64,000 nt of DNA from Fervidobacterium pennivorans DSM 9078 (lineage in GTDB: Bacteria > Thermotogota > Thermotogae > Thermotogales > Fervidobacteriaceae). The stretch is taken from the NCBI RefSeq assembly GCF_000235405.2, contig NC_017095.1, forward strand, positions 620,001 to 684,000, read 5' to 3'. Made by a program: the position numbers and the translations under genes. Shown here piece by piece: positions 15,832 to 30,027 of the stretch (position 1 is the stretch's first letter; the number at the start of each line of letters is the position of its first letter). The notes beneath the pieces were generated by a model. The model did no database searches. It was given only the letters and a program-made list of their open reading frames with translations, and had not been told where the DNA came from.

Positions 15832-16962
15832 TTATAACACCTCGCTTATCTTTTCTACTACAAACTGAATTTCTTCATCTGTAAGTTCTGGAAATATCGG
15901 GAGCGCAAGTGTTGTCTTAGATAATTTTTCTGCGACAGGAAAATCACCTTGTTTGTACCCATACTCAGCGAAACATTTTTGTAAATGCAAAGGTAATGGA
16001 TAGTAAAGTGCTGTTCCAATTTCATTCTTCGTTAGGTGGTCTCTGACTCTGTCTCTTGTTTTTTCGTCTTCGAATTCAACAACATATTGATGGTAAACGT
16101 GGCTTCTGTAACCTTTTTCTTCAACCTTTGGATACTTTATTGGGAGTTTCTTTTCTTCAAAAAGTCGTTGATATGTTTTCGCTATTTCTATTCTCCTTTG
16201 GGTCCATTCTTCTAAGTGCCTAAGTTTGATGCTAAGTATTGCAGCATGAATTGAATCAAGTCTTGAATTGTAGCCTATCATTTCGTGATAATACTTTTTC
16301 TTAGAGCCATGTTGTCTAAGCATTCGTGCACGTTCAGCAAGCTGGTCGTCATTTGTCACTATCGCTCCTGCATCTCCATAAGCTCCAAGGTTTTTAGTTG
16401 GGAAAAAAGAAAAAATGCCAATATCGCCAAAGGTTCCTGATTTTTTGACAATATTGCCGATTTTCCCTTCGCTTCCTATAGATTGTGCGGCATCCTCCAA
16501 TATTTTAACACCAAACTTTTGTTTTAGGAAGTCCAATTTTTCAAAATCAACAGTGCGACCGAATAGATGTACTGGGATTACAACTTTTATCTCTTCTTTC
16601 TTTAACACTTGTTCTACCTGGTTCAGGTCTATGTTGTAAGTATCGGGTTCAACATCGACAAATACAGGAATACCTCCGTTGCGAACAATACACGAGGCAG
16701 TAGCAAAGAAAGTGTAAGGAGTGGTTACAACCTTTTCACCCTTTTCTATTCCAATAGCATGGAGCGAAATAACAAGCGCGTCACTACCGTTAGCTACCCC
16801 AATTGCATGTTTAACATCTAAATATTCTGCAAGTTCTTTTTCAAACTTTTCAACACTTGGTCCAAGTATAACTCTTCCATCCAAAATAACCTGGTCGATC
16901 GCATCCAAGACTTCTTTTCTTATTTTTCCATACTGTCTTGTCAGATCGAAAAGTGGAATCAT
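15832..16962 (-). CDS. DegT/DnrJ/EryC1/StrS aminotransferase
   Basis: A 376-aa PLP-dependent sugar aminotransferase. It starts MIPLFDLTRQYGKI and has the family landmarks GVANGSDALVISL (cofactor phosphate site), PVHLFGR and EDAAQSIGS (Asp contacting the pyridine ring) and FFPTKNLGAYGDAGAIV, whose lysine forms the Schiff base. Members aminate keto-sugars attached to nucleotides for cell-surface glycans or, less often, antibiotic sugars. The gene lies in a minus-strand run after a TPR-like hypothetical gene and radC; no other sugar-nucleotide genes are nearby, so its pathway is unknown. Confidence 0.9.
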   Translation of the reverse strand: MIPLFDLTRQYGKIRKEVLDAIDQVILDGRVILGPSVEKFEKELAEYLDVKHAIGVANGSDALVISLHAIGIEKGEKVVTTPYTFFATASCIVRNGGIPVFVDVEPDTYNIDLNQVEQVLKKEEIKVVIPVHLFGRTVDFEKLDFLKQKFGVKILEDAAQSIGSEGKIGNIVKKSGTFGDIGIFSFFPTKNLGAYGDAGAIVTNDDQLAERARMLRQHGSKKKYYHEMIGYNSRLDSIHAAILSIKLRHLEEWTQRRIEIAKTYQRLFEEKKLPIKYPKVEEKGYRSHVYHQYVVEFEDEKTRDRVRDHLTKNEIGTALYYPLPLHLQKCFAEYGYKQGDFPVAEKLSKTTLALPIFPELTDEEIQFVVEKISEVL

Positions 16963-16982
16963 ATTAGCACCTCCATAAGACC

Positions 16983-18179
16983 TTATCGTTTTGATGAATA
17001 GTTAATTTTGCAATGTTCTTCTGAGAAAACTAGCCTTACAAATTCAGTACTACGGAAGCTTATGTAAATATCATATCCTGGATTCTTTTCGATAAAATCT
17101 AAAATACCTTTATTTTCACTAACTGGCTGAAAATCCCTTGGCAGGTGAATGAACTGTTCCATACCTATTTTGGACTGCTTTAATGGTTTGGCGTAAATTT
17201 GGTATTCGCCGACTTGAACTTCAAAAGCTTTTAAATATTGTTCAGCAATTGTTCTATTGTTCATATTGTAATAAAGCATTCCCAAAAACAACTTACCTTC
17301 AGGGCTTTTTTCAAATTTTCTTATTTTGCTTAAGTCAACTTGGTACCCAGCTAGAAATTTCCTTGCCTCGATTGCCAACTGACCAAATACACACCATTCA
17401 GGAGCAGTTATAGTTTCACCTCTGAGATAGGCTTTGTGAACATTCAAACACGTATGGTTTTGGATAGGATAATCCCGGCTACTGTCAATGTAAACACCTA
17501 AGAGAACAACCAACGTAGCAAATCCTCTTTCACGCACAGCAGTGTTTAAGCTTTCCTCTGTTGCCTTGTTAAGATACATTTCGTAAATAAGGTTCCATAA
17601 TGATGATTTTCTTGCTAACAATGTTAATATTTTCTCTATGCCATCGCACGTTCCTTTTAATAGTTCCCTTTCAAGTAAAAGCAACAACGGGTAGATTTGT
17701 TCAGGATTGTTTTTTAAGAATGTAATAGCCTCTTGTGATATATCTTCTCCGTTGTACATAGCTGATAAAAGCCTGTTATAGTTCGCTTCGATTCCACTTG
17801 CTTGTTGGAAGGATTCTTTAGCCTGTGATATATTTCCTTCAAGTAAGCGAATTAAACCTTCGTAAATAATCTTCCAATTAATGTTTGTGACTCTCGTCAT
17901 GAAAGTTTTGAGAGTCTTAAGTACATCATCTATGCTTGCATCGTAATCTTGAAAGTTTATATCATAAAGCGTTAGACTTTTGCCTTCGGACAAATGAGCT
18001 GTGGTAACTACGCTTTCTCGAAGTTTTTTGATAGTTTCTTCGTCAACAGTAGATGGCTTTTGCTTATCTGTCTTCTTTTCCTTAAGCAACCCTTTCTTTT
18101 TCAAGTCTTTTTCGAGTTCCTCTTTAAGTTTCATAAGGTTTCTTAACTTATCGTCTTCGTTTTCGAAACCGCCAGTCAT
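16983..18179 (-). CDS. hypothetical helical-repeat protein
   Basis: A 398-aa soluble protein with no recognised domain. The N-terminus is lysine- and glutamate-rich and coiled-coil-like (residues about 9-60). The middle and C-terminal parts are helical with TPR-like segments (IYEGLIRLLEGNISQAKESFQQA; KLFLGMLYYNMNNRTIAEQYLKAFE). Such repeats usually mediate protein contacts. It is separated by 26 bases from radC and 20 bases from the aminotransferase, so it probably belongs to a common transcript with radC, maf and the aminotransferase. The function is unknown. Confidence 0.6.
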   Translation of the reverse strand: MTGGFENEDDKLRNLMKLKEELEKDLKKKGLLKEKKTDKQKPSTVDEETIKKLRESVVTTAHLSEGKSLTLYDINFQDYDASIDDVLKTLKTFMTRVTNINWKIIYEGLIRLLEGNISQAKESFQQASGIEANYNRLLSAMYNGEDISQEAITFLKNNPEQIYPLLLLLERELLKGTCDGIEKILTLLARKSSLWNLIYEMYLNKATEESLNTAVRERGFATLVVLLGVYIDSSRDYPIQNHTCLNVHKAYLRGETITAPEWCVFGQLAIEARKFLAGYQVDLSKIRKFEKSPEGKLFLGMLYYNMNNRTIAEQYLKAFEVQVGEYQIYAKPLKQSKIGMEQFIHLPRDFQPVSENKGILDFIEKNPGYDIYISFRSTEFVRLVFSEEHCKINYSSKR

Positions 18180-18205
18180 ATCATCACCTCTTGTTCTGAA
18201 TAGAC

Positions 18206-18862
18206 TTACTTCAGGCGTTGCACAATACTGTAGTATGTGCTTCCTATAATTACGTGGTCATGGACAGTTATACCCAAGACTTTACCGGCCTCTACCAGAC
18301 GTTTGGTAATTTCTATATCATCTGCGCTCGGAGTAGGGTCCCCAGACGGATGGTTGTGGACTATAATTACCCCATGTGCATTTCTCGCAAGTGCTTCTCG
18401 AAATACATCACGTGGATGGGCAATTGATGTCGTTAACGTACCTCTTGAAATATCGGAAGAACCGATGATTCTAAGTTTTGAGTCTAAGAATATAACTCTC
18501 ACAACTTCTTGAGGAAAGTTCTGCATATCTAAGCAGTACTGAAAAACTTTTTCTGGAGAATTTAAAGGTCCTTCTGAATTCTTTACCTCTTCTTTTGCTA
18601 AGCGTTTTGCTATCTCTAAAGCGGCAATGAGTGTAACTATCTTCACCATTCCCAAACCTTTTACTTTTCTCAAATCTTGCACCGTGGCCCGCGATAGTTT
18701 ATATAAGCTTTTCCCGTTTTGTTCGAATATTTCTTTTGCAACAGTCATCACATCCTTGTTTTTTGTTCCTGTGCGCAAAAGTATTGCAAGCAGTTCTTCT
18801 GTACTGAGGGCTTGTGGACCCTCCTTAAGTAATTTTTCCCTGGGACCATTTTCGAGTGGCAT
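18206..18862 (-). CDS. radC: RadC/JAB-domain protein
   Basis: The ATG at 18862 gives MPLENGPREKLLKEGPQALS, the usual RadC start; a longer frame from 18922 is just read-through of the maf region. The 218-aa protein has an N-terminal helix-hairpin-helix region (LSRATVQDLRKVKGLGMVKI) and the C-terminal JAB/MPN metalloprotease-like motif VHNHPSGDPTPSADD. Despite its name, a role in repair is doubtful in other bacteria. The start overlaps the end of maf by 38 bases, so the two are translationally linked. Confidence 0.92.
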   Translation of the reverse strand: MPLENGPREKLLKEGPQALSTEELLAILLRTGTKNKDVMTVAKEIFEQNGKSLYKLSRATVQDLRKVKGLGMVKIVTLIAALEIAKRLAKEEVKNSEGPLNSPEKVFQYCLDMQNFPQEVVRVIFLDSKLRIIGSSDISRGTLTTSIAHPRDVFREALARNAHGVIIVHNHPSGDPTPSADDIEITKRLVEAGKVLGITVHDHVIIGSTYYSIVQRLK

Positions 18863-19466
18863 ATTTTTGGATAACCCCCCTATCCAACAAAACCTGCCAA
18901 AGCTTTGGTACAGGTAATCCAACTACATTTGTATAATCACCAATAATTCTTTCAACAAAAACACTGCCAAGTCCTTGTATGCCATAAGCCCCAGCTTTGT
19001 CTAATGGTTCACCTGTTGAAATATAGTATGAAATTTCCCAATTGCTAAGCTGTCTGAATTTAACTTCTGTTTCTTCGAAAAATGTTATCTCTTCACCTGA
19101 TATTTTAACACAGACTCCAGTAAAAACTTTATGCCAATTTCCTGAAAGCCTTCTAAGCATTTTTTCAGCTTCACTTTCATTGGATGGTTTTCCAAAGATT
19201 TCCCCATCTAACCATACAATTGTATCAGCTGTGATAATAGCATCGACCTCGTCAAACCTAAAATGATAGCGATTTCTGTAGGTATTTAGTTTATTGAAAA
19301 CAGCTTCACATTTCAGTTTGGCAAGTTCTGTAACTACAACATCGGGATTGTATATTTTCCCATCCGGTACGTCTTCAGCGATATCTGGTTTTACAATCTC
19401 AAATGGCAAACCTAATAAGGAGAGCAACTGTATACGCCTTGGAGAAGAACTCCCGAGTATAATCAA
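18825..19466 (-). CDS. maf: Maf-family nucleotide pyrophosphatase
   Basis: A 213-aa protein starting MIILGSSSPRRIQLLSLLG, the conserved nucleotide-binding start of Maf/ITPase-like enzymes, followed by ITADTIVWLDGEIFGKP with the metal-binding acidic residues and the SGNWHKVFTGVCV segment. Family members hydrolyse non-canonical or pyrimidine nucleoside triphosphates to monophosphates and can arrest septation when overexpressed. The gene sits between a NYN-like nuclease gene and radC on the minus strand, an arrangement consistent with genome-maintenance functions. Gene order and overlap suggest co-expression with radC. Confidence 0.9.
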   Translation of the reverse strand: MIILGSSSPRRIQLLSLLGLPFEIVKPDIAEDVPDGKIYNPDVVVTELAKLKCEAVFNKLNTYRNRYHFRFDEVDAIITADTIVWLDGEIFGKPSNESEAEKMLRRLSGNWHKVFTGVCVKISGEEITFFEETEVKFRQLSNWEISYYISTGEPLDKAGAYGIQGLGSVFVERIIGDYTNVVGLPVPKLWQVLLDRGVIQKYATRKWSQGKIT

Positions 19467-19482
19467 ATATATACCTCCCCGA

Positions 19483-20421
19483 TTACAATCTCAAATCATA
19501 CCAGATATTTCTGATGTTCATATTGTAATCTTTGAACTTATCTTTTGAACACACAACACCCTTGATCTCTCTTGCAAGTCCTAATATCAGCTCATCTGCC
19601 GGTGAATGATAGTAAGTGCGTTTGTAGTTAAAATATCTCGTATGAAACTTGTATTTAGCATTTGCATCGAAAACCAAATAAAATGGAAAGTAAGTTTGGT
19701 CTAATTTTGAGATTAATTCCAAAAGTGCATCTATCCTCTCTGGACCTCTAAGTTCAGAAGCAAGAAGTATGTTGTTTCCATCTATAACCACGGGAATTGT
19801 TTTTGATTTTGAGTTCAACACTTTCCATACATATGGATGCACTTTGTTTTTTATTTCACTTTTTTCTATAGGGCTTAGGTAATCAACAAAATCATTTATC
19901 CAAAGGTATTCTTCAAGGTTTTCGGGTTTAACTTTGAAAATCTCTTCCTTCACATCCCTCAAAAATGTGTCTTTTTCAATACTTTCCAGTGCATACAACT
20001 GAAGGAAATTTTCCAATTTTGCTTCTTTGAGCTTTTGGCGCTTTTTTGCAAGAAAAGCTTTGTAGTTTTCAACTTTCTCATTCGGGAACGGATACGTGGA
20101 AGGCTTTGACCAAAAGAGAATTTCGAAAAGAACGTATCGGGAAAGCTTGTTTTTCTCAAACTCTGATATCTTAATCTCAATACTTTCTCGGATTGTAAAA
20201 AGACTGTCGAGCAGGAATGACAAAATAATAGGATTGATTCTTCTCAATCCTTGCTTGTTGGGATGTTCTAGATTTTTTGTGAGCACTTCAACCTTTGCTT
20301 TGTCCAAAGCTTTGTAATTCTTCAAAATATCCACAATAACCTTTCGTTTGATTTCCAGGCTTCGTAGTCGTTCCAAGTAAGCTTGGTCATATATATCCGC
20401 GTTCCGAAACGATTTTAACAA
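19483..20421 (-). CDS. NYN/Zc3h12a-like ribonuclease domain protein
   Basis: A 312-aa protein with a TTG start. The first 200 residues are charged and helical with no recognised domain. The C-terminal 110 residues resemble the PIN-like NYN/Zc3h12a nuclease fold: VVIDGNNILL (first metal-binding Asp), FYLVFDANAKYKF (second acidic strand), SPADELILGLA (third acidic pair) and VVCSKDKFKDY (the typical final Asp). This suggests a metal-dependent RNase, but no nucleic-acid target is known. It ends 16 bases before maf. Confidence 0.65.
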   Translation of the reverse strand: MLKSFRNADIYDQAYLERLRSLEIKRKVIVDILKNYKALDKAKVEVLTKNLEHPNKQGLRRINPIILSFLLDSLFTIRESIEIKISEFEKNKLSRYVLFEILFWSKPSTYPFPNEKVENYKAFLAKKRQKLKEAKLENFLQLYALESIEKDTFLRDVKEEIFKVKPENLEEYLWINDFVDYLSPIEKSEIKNKVHPYVWKVLNSKSKTIPVVIDGNNILLASELRGPERIDALLELISKLDQTYFPFYLVFDANAKYKFHTRYFNYKRTYYHSPADELILGLAREIKGVVCSKDKFKDYNMNIRNIWYDLRL

Positions 20422-20439
20422 ACTACCACTTCCTGGATT

Positions 20440-21057
20440 TTATTTGAAGAACGGATTTATTTCGAACAATCTTTTTATAGTAACTATATCACCATGTCCT
20501 GGACAGATATACCAATCTTCTGGGAGAGTTTTGAATAGTCCTCTCAATCTTTTTATCGTTGCTGTCATTTGTTTTCTCATTTCCGCTTGTTCTAATTTAT
20601 CTACATACAAATCGACCCTGCCAATTGAATTGGAAAATACAACATCACCTGTGAAGATAACCCCTTCAAAGATTATTATCCTTGAACCAGGTGTGTGACC
20701 AGGTGCAACAATTGTTTGAAAATATTCATCTATATTATACCACTCCACCTCAAAAGCGAAAGGTTCCGTGAAAAATGCCGATAGGTTTGATATGGGGTCC
20801 GTGAGTGCAATGCTGTCTTCTGGAGAAATGTATATTCTGTCAAAATCGATTTCAGGAAGCCCACTTATGTGGTCATAATGACCATGTGTGATTATAACGT
20901 CAACTTGTCTGTCTTTCTTAACTTTTCCGCCTATACCGAACCCAGGGTCTATAAGGTAAGTTATACCATCTAAATTGAATTTATACGTGCTGGTTTCGAA
21001 CTCTCCTGACGTCTTAAGTATTTCGATTTGGGAAAGACTAAGCTTTGCTAGGTTCAT
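20440..21057 (-). CDS. MBL-fold metallo-hydrolase
   Basis: The ATG at 21057 (MNLAKLSLSQ) is preferred: it follows GGGGGGTTATCCA. The roughly 205-aa protein has the beta-lactamase-fold metal motif THGHYDHISG and downstream histidines in PGHTPGS and CPGHGD. The single-domain form belongs to the glyoxalase-II-like hydrolases, which cleave thioesters or phosphoesters; the substrate is not known. It is the gene upstream of the NYN-like protein and downstream of a Gate-domain membrane protein on the same strand. Confidence 0.85.
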   Translation of the reverse strand: MNLAKLSLSQIEILKTSGEFETSTYKFNLDGITYLIDPGFGIGGKVKKDRQVDVIITHGHYDHISGLPEIDFDRIYISPEDSIALTDPISNLSAFFTEPFAFEVEWYNIDEYFQTIVAPGHTPGSRIIIFEGVIFTGDVVFSNSIGRVDLYVDKLEQAEMRKQMTATIKRLRGLFKTLPEDWYICPGHGDIVTIKRLFEINPFFK

Positions 21058-21094
21058 TGGATAACCCCCCTTTGGAAATAGCATCCTTGAACTG

Positions 21095-22231
21095 TTAAAA
21101 GAATATTCTGTAGAGAATGTTTGCTGAAAATCCAGCGACTAATCCTCCAATTGTATGCGAAAGAATAGCCTTGCTTGTAAGATAACGATAACCCAGAGCA
21201 TCCATCATGCCAACATGCGTACTAAGGTATCCACTCCAAGTCATACCAACTGCTGTAAAAACAGCAACATCACTTGGCTTGATAAGCCCATGTTCGAGAA
21301 ACTTGGGAACCAACGCAAGTGCTGCACCTGTTGAACCAAGACAAGTTATTGGAAATGCGATAAGCTGTGGACTATCAAACCCGAAGAGGATTTTGATGGG
21401 CCAATATATGAGCTTTCCAAGTTTATCAAACAAAGCGATACCTTCATACGCTAAACCCTGATATCCTGTGGAAGGGTCTTTTGGTCCAAATGTTAGCATC
21501 ATAACCAAAGTACTTATAACAAGTACACCTGGAATTATGCCGAGACCTATGTCGACCCCTGTCTTTCCCCCGTCGAGCATAGCTTCTAAGAACCTTTCAA
21601 ATGCATTTCCTTCGCGAATATCTCGTAAATGGGACACACTCTTTTCCACTTCTTTGTGAACGCTTCCCAAACGTTTTTTGGTCGATATCGAAAATAATCT
21701 AACGCTCACAATGCTTCCAATCACTGTTCCTACGTTTCCTATAATAACAGCTGGTAGTAGATTAACACCAACTTTGCCACCTTGGGCAATAAAGAAAGTT
21801 GACACTATCATTCCCATTCCAAATGATGTTCCAAGATTACAAAGTAAAGGTTCCTGCCATTTTTCAAAATGTGATATGAAGGATTTATCTTTGGCAAGCG
21901 CTATTATCGCTGGGTTATCCGAAAAGTATGTAGAAATTATGCCCATTGCCGCGATACCTGGAAGACCATACAATGGACGCATAAGTCTATCAAGTAGTAA
22001 GTGAATCCAATGAACAATTCCAAACTCGTAAAGCAAACTAGCAAAAGCTCCTGTTAATACTGCCACAGCCATTATAAAAAAGACAGTATTCAGCAAAAGG
22101 TCATGAGCGGTTGCCATAAGAGTTTTAAAAAAGTTGGCACTACCCATCACAGATATAAATACCCAGAAAAAGATAATTACTACAGTCAAAAAGACAAAGC
22201 TCTCTAGTGAAAAGATGTGTTTCTTTTGCAC
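21095..22231 (-). CDS. nucleoside-recognition (Gate) domain membrane protein
   Basis: A 378-aa protein with about ten spans and a GTG start after GGGAGGT. It has the glycine-rich, small-residue pattern of the Gate domain shared by nucleoside transporters and spore maturation proteins SpmA/SpmB: GIISTYFSDNPAIIALAKD, CNLGTSFGMGMIVS and LPAVIIGNVGTVIGSIVSV. Such proteins are thought to be transporters of small solutes, but this subgroup is uncharacterised. It overlaps no gene and begins a minus-strand run; a 217-base AT-rich gap separates it from the divergent rnr gene. Confidence 0.75.
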   Translation of the reverse strand: MQKKHIFSLESFVFLTVVIIFFWVFISVMGSANFFKTLMATAHDLLLNTVFFIMAVAVLTGAFASLLYEFGIVHWIHLLLDRLMRPLYGLPGIAAMGIISTYFSDNPAIIALAKDKSFISHFEKWQEPLLCNLGTSFGMGMIVSTFFIAQGGKVGVNLLPAVIIGNVGTVIGSIVSVRLFSISTKKRLGSVHKEVEKSVSHLRDIREGNAFERFLEAMLDGGKTGVDIGLGIIPGVLVISTLVMMLTFGPKDPSTGYQGLAYEGIALFDKLGKLIYWPIKILFGFDSPQLIAFPITCLGSTGAALALVPKFLEHGLIKPSDVAVFTAVGMTWSGYLSTHVGMMDALGYRYLTSKAILSHTIGGLVAGFSANILYRIFF

Positions 22232-22448
22232 ACGTATACCTCCCTGACTTTTTTAATTTTGTCCAAGCTCTACTGGAAGTCTATCATCTAAAAGAAACAT
22301 AGTCAAAAGTGTTCTGGTAGGAAAAATCCTGGTCGTTCAGTAATTAATCGTCGTTTGGTATTTAAAGTTTTATGAGATTCAACGCCGCTTAGGTATGATA
22401 TAATTGACAGTAGATTAGCGAAGAAGACAATAAAGGAGGGAAATTTTT

Positions 22449-27422
<4,974 letters not shown>

Positions 27423-27458
27423 GGTAAATCATAATATTAATCTCAGGAGGAGATTTGC

Positions 27459-28523
27459 TTGGATGTGAAGAAGATTCTAAAAAACGTACTCATAGCTTTA
27501 GTAATAGGATTAGCTATAGTAAATATCATAGGCATATTCTTTGCAAAACAAGACCCCATAACAGCGCTTAAGAACTACCCATTTAAAGCCATCATTGTTC
27601 TAATCTTACTAATGTTTTCAGATTACAGCTCTCAAGCTATTCGAACGATGATAGTCGTGCGTAGTTTAGGTTACAAAATAACCTTTTTTCAATCACTCGA
27701 AAATTTCTTCCTTACAGTGTTCTTTTCTCATGTGACTCCTATGTCGATAGGTGGTCAGCCTTTTCAGATATACCATCTTACAAGGTTAGGAATTCCCTCT
27801 CATGAAGCTACAAACATCTCACTAACAAGAATGTTTGAAAGTGTTTTTATAACATTTACAATCGACATCATAATGTTGAAAACTATACTTAATGTTCTTA
27901 ACGGAACACTCGGTTTGTCGGTTATTATGTTAGGATTCTTTGTTACGCTCGGAATAACAATAGCTGGTATCTTAACGTTCACCAACAGAGACTTACTTTT
28001 CGTTGTCTTCAAGTTCTTCTCTCGAATAACGAAGTCAAAAAAACTCGAAGAAAGAGAAAAAAAGACTTTAGAATGGCTCGATATGATGACGAAATCGACA
28101 AAGGAGCTCTTCCGCAAGAACTACTGGACCTTGGCTGTTGATTTCATCCTGGGCTTATTAGTATCTTTAATTCCGTCTTTTATGATTAAGTATGCAATCG
28201 AAGTTATGAGTACTAAAAACGTTCCATTATCTGTTGTCTGGGGTGCAGTCAATATGCTCAACACTATTGTCTTTTATATCCCAACTCCAGGTTCAAGCGG
28301 TGGAGTTGAAGGGTTTTACCAATTGGTTTTCTCTCATCTTTATGAACCTAAGGCAGTGATGACAGGGATATTCGTGTTTAGGCTTGTAACATACTATCTT
28401 ATCGTTTTACTTGGAATATTCCTTATGTGGAAATTTGCAGCGTTCAGAGAGGAGGTTTCGCATGTCGATGAAATTGAACAAGGAAATGAACAAGCACAAT
28501 CAACTGTGGATGATAATAAGTGA
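27459..28523 (+). CDS. lysylphosphatidylglycerol-synthase-TM-like flippase family protein
   Basis: A 354-aa integral membrane protein with about eight spans and a TTG start after AGGAGG. It resembles the UPF0104 / LPG_synthase_TM superfamily: SQAIRTMIVVRSLG, SHVTPMSIGGQPFQIYHL and YIPTPGSSGGVEGFYQLVF, the last being the most characteristic motif. Members with only this domain are thought to flip lipids or glycolipids. It overlaps the phosphoesterase gene by about 60 bases, so the two are translationally coupled. Confidence 0.8.
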   Translation: MDVKKILKNVLIALVIGLAIVNIIGIFFAKQDPITALKNYPFKAIIVLILLMFSDYSSQAIRTMIVVRSLGYKITFFQSLENFFLTVFFSHVTPMSIGGQPFQIYHLTRLGIPSHEATNISLTRMFESVFITFTIDIIMLKTILNVLNGTLGLSVIMLGFFVTLGITIAGILTFTNRDLLFVVFKFFSRITKSKKLEEREKKTLEWLDMMTKSTKELFRKNYWTLAVDFILGLLVSLIPSFMIKYAIEVMSTKNVPLSVVWGAVNMLNTIVFYIPTPGSSGGVEGFYQLVFSHLYEPKAVMTGIFVFRLVTYYLIVLLGIFLMWKFAAFREEVSHVDEIEQGNEQAQSTVDDNK

Positions 28524-28980
28524 TTCGCATGATAACATACCTAAAATCAGGGAATTCATGGAAGTTGCCAAGCAAAGAGAAATCACACATGTTTTCCATT
28601 TAGGAGACATAGTTTCACCTTTTGTAGCTCCGTATTTTCTTTTGAATGGGGTTAAGTTCATAGGAGTATTTGGTAATAACGATGGAGAGAAACTGTTCTT
28701 AATGCAGAAATTTCAAAACAAACTTCACAACCAACCATATGAAATAGAGGAATCCGGTTTTAAAATCTTTCTGATGCACGAGCCGTATGCGTTGGTGCCG
28801 GCTATAAAATCCCAGCTTTACGACTTCGTTTTTTACGGCCATACACATCAAATTGACATTAGGAAAGAAGGCCGCACATTAGTAATCAATCCTGGCGAAT
28901 CTTGTGGTTATCTCACAGGAAAAGCTACCGCTGTGATTCTTAACCCCGAAACATGTGATTATGAAATCATTGAAGTTTAA
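28462..28980 (+). CDS. YfcE/MJ0936-type metallophosphoesterase
   Basis: The ATG at 28462 follows GAGAGGAGG; the longer upstream frame belongs to the flippase region. The 172-aa protein has the calcineurin-like metal motifs ISDSHDN, HLGDIV, GNNDGE, MHEP and GHTHQ in order. The short length fits the YfcE/MJ0936 phosphodiesterase family, whose members cleave small phosphodiesters in vitro. It overlaps both neighbours (flippase before, comF after), so it is translated in an operon. Confidence 0.9.
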   Translation: MSMKLNKEMNKHNQLWMIISDSHDNIPKIREFMEVAKQREITHVFHLGDIVSPFVAPYFLLNGVKFIGVFGNNDGEKLFLMQKFQNKLHNQPYEIEESGFKIFLMHEPYALVPAIKSQLYDFVFYGHTHQIDIRKEGRTLVINPGESCGYLTGKATAVILNPETCDYEIIEV

Positions 28981-29644
28981 CACCGAGCTGTCAAAACTAT
29001 TCAAATATTTTGAGAACGCATTTGAAAATGTATTAAACCTAACGACGGACACAGAGTGCGTGGTGTGCGGTTCGCAAAGTTTTGGTAAAAGACTTTGCAA
29101 AGATTGTGCTTTTGTAATTAATAGTCCTCCTGCAATAACAACACGAAAAGTAGGTCCCTACGAAATCCATTATTTTGGATTTTATGAAGATAAGCTCAGG
29201 GAATTCATCTTAGCTTATAAATTCAAAAACCATCATTCACTTGCAAAAAACTTTGGCGAAATGTTATATAAAACGGTTGTAGTAAATAACATACCAGCTG
29301 AAATGATAACATACGTTCCAGCGACAAAAAGCGCTAAGAAAAAGCGTGGATACGACCATATGAGACTTGTCGCTGTCGAACTTTCAAAAAAGTTACGGAC
29401 ACCGATGGTAGATGCATTGAAAGCCGTTCGCGAAACTGACCAGCTGTTAACAAAAGACAGGGCAGAAGCTGTTAAAGGAAAGTTTGCTTTAAGAAAGGAA
29501 GCGAAACTTTTAGAAGGTAAGAGAATACTTCTAATTGATGACGTTTTAACAACTGGTAGTACCATGTTAGAGGCTGTAAGGATACTGAAAAGTGCCAAAC
29601 CTGATAATATAAGTTGTTGTGTGATTGCTTTAAACAAAGGTTGA
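28961..29644 (+). CDS. comF: ComF family phosphoribosyltransferase-like protein
   Basis: A 227-229-aa protein starting at GTG 28955 or ATG 28961, inside the end of the phosphoesterase gene. It has an N-terminal zinc-ribbon-like pair (CVVCGS, CKDC), the FKNHHSLAK and YVPATKSAKKKRGYDHM segments and the PRPP-loop motif LLIDDVLTTGSTM. ComF proteins take part in DNA uptake for transformation in several bacteria. Whether this group is competent is not decided by the window, though a pilin-like gene is present at 39065. Confidence 0.85.
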   Translation: MKSLKFNTELSKLFKYFENAFENVLNLTTDTECVVCGSQSFGKRLCKDCAFVINSPPAITTRKVGPYEIHYFGFYEDKLREFILAYKFKNHHSLAKNFGEMLYKTVVVNNIPAEMITYVPATKSAKKKRGYDHMRLVAVELSKKLRTPMVDALKAVRETDQLLTKDRAEAVKGKFALRKEAKLLEGKRILLIDDVLTTGSTMLEAVRILKSAKPDNISCCVIALNKG

Positions 29645-29676
29645 TAAAATTTTGAATGAAGTAGGAGGGAAAATCA

Positions 29677-29937
29677 ATGGATAACATTCAAAACAACCAA
29701 GAGGTATACATAACTGAAAATACAAGCTTCGAAGAAATTGCTGAATATTTTCCATACTTAATACAGCCTTTACTTGAAAAGGGTATCAAGGTTATAGTCT
29801 GTGGAGATGTGAAATGGGGGACAATAGGTGAAGAATTAGAGAGATTAGGCTTGAAAAAAGAAGAAATTTTAAGGGAATTGAACGAAATTGCTAAGAAACA
29901 AGGAGGACCTGTGCGTTCTTTCAAATTGGACATCTAA
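29677..29937 (+). CDS. DUF1858-like small protein
   Basis: An 86-aa protein starting after GTAGGAGGG. The helical segment (SFEEIAEYFPYLIQPLLEKG) and the following VIVCGDVKWGTIGEELERLG match the small DUF1858 fold of four helices. These proteins are usually found near redox or hybrid-cluster proteins in anaerobes, but here the neighbours are comF and an IS element. The function is unknown. Confidence 0.65.
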   Translation: MDNIQNNQEVYITENTSFEEIAEYFPYLIQPLLEKGIKVIVCGDVKWGTIGEELERLGLKKEEILRELNEIAKKQGGPVRSFKLDI

Positions 29938-29967
29938 AAAGTTAATGAAGTCTGAAAGTTTTAGTGG

Positions 29968-29973
29968 TATAAT
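29968..29973 (+). promoter_or_regulatory. orphan -10 box pointing into the IS element
   Basis: TATAAT lies 31 bases after the DUF1858-like gene and points into the left end of the IS element, where no plus-strand gene remains. It may be the promoter of a gene lost when the IS rearranged the locus, or chance. Confidence 0.25.
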
Positions 29974-30027
29974 AATTTGATGCAGCATAAAGATTGATGG
30001 ATTCTTCCGAGCTCTCACTAATCAAAC

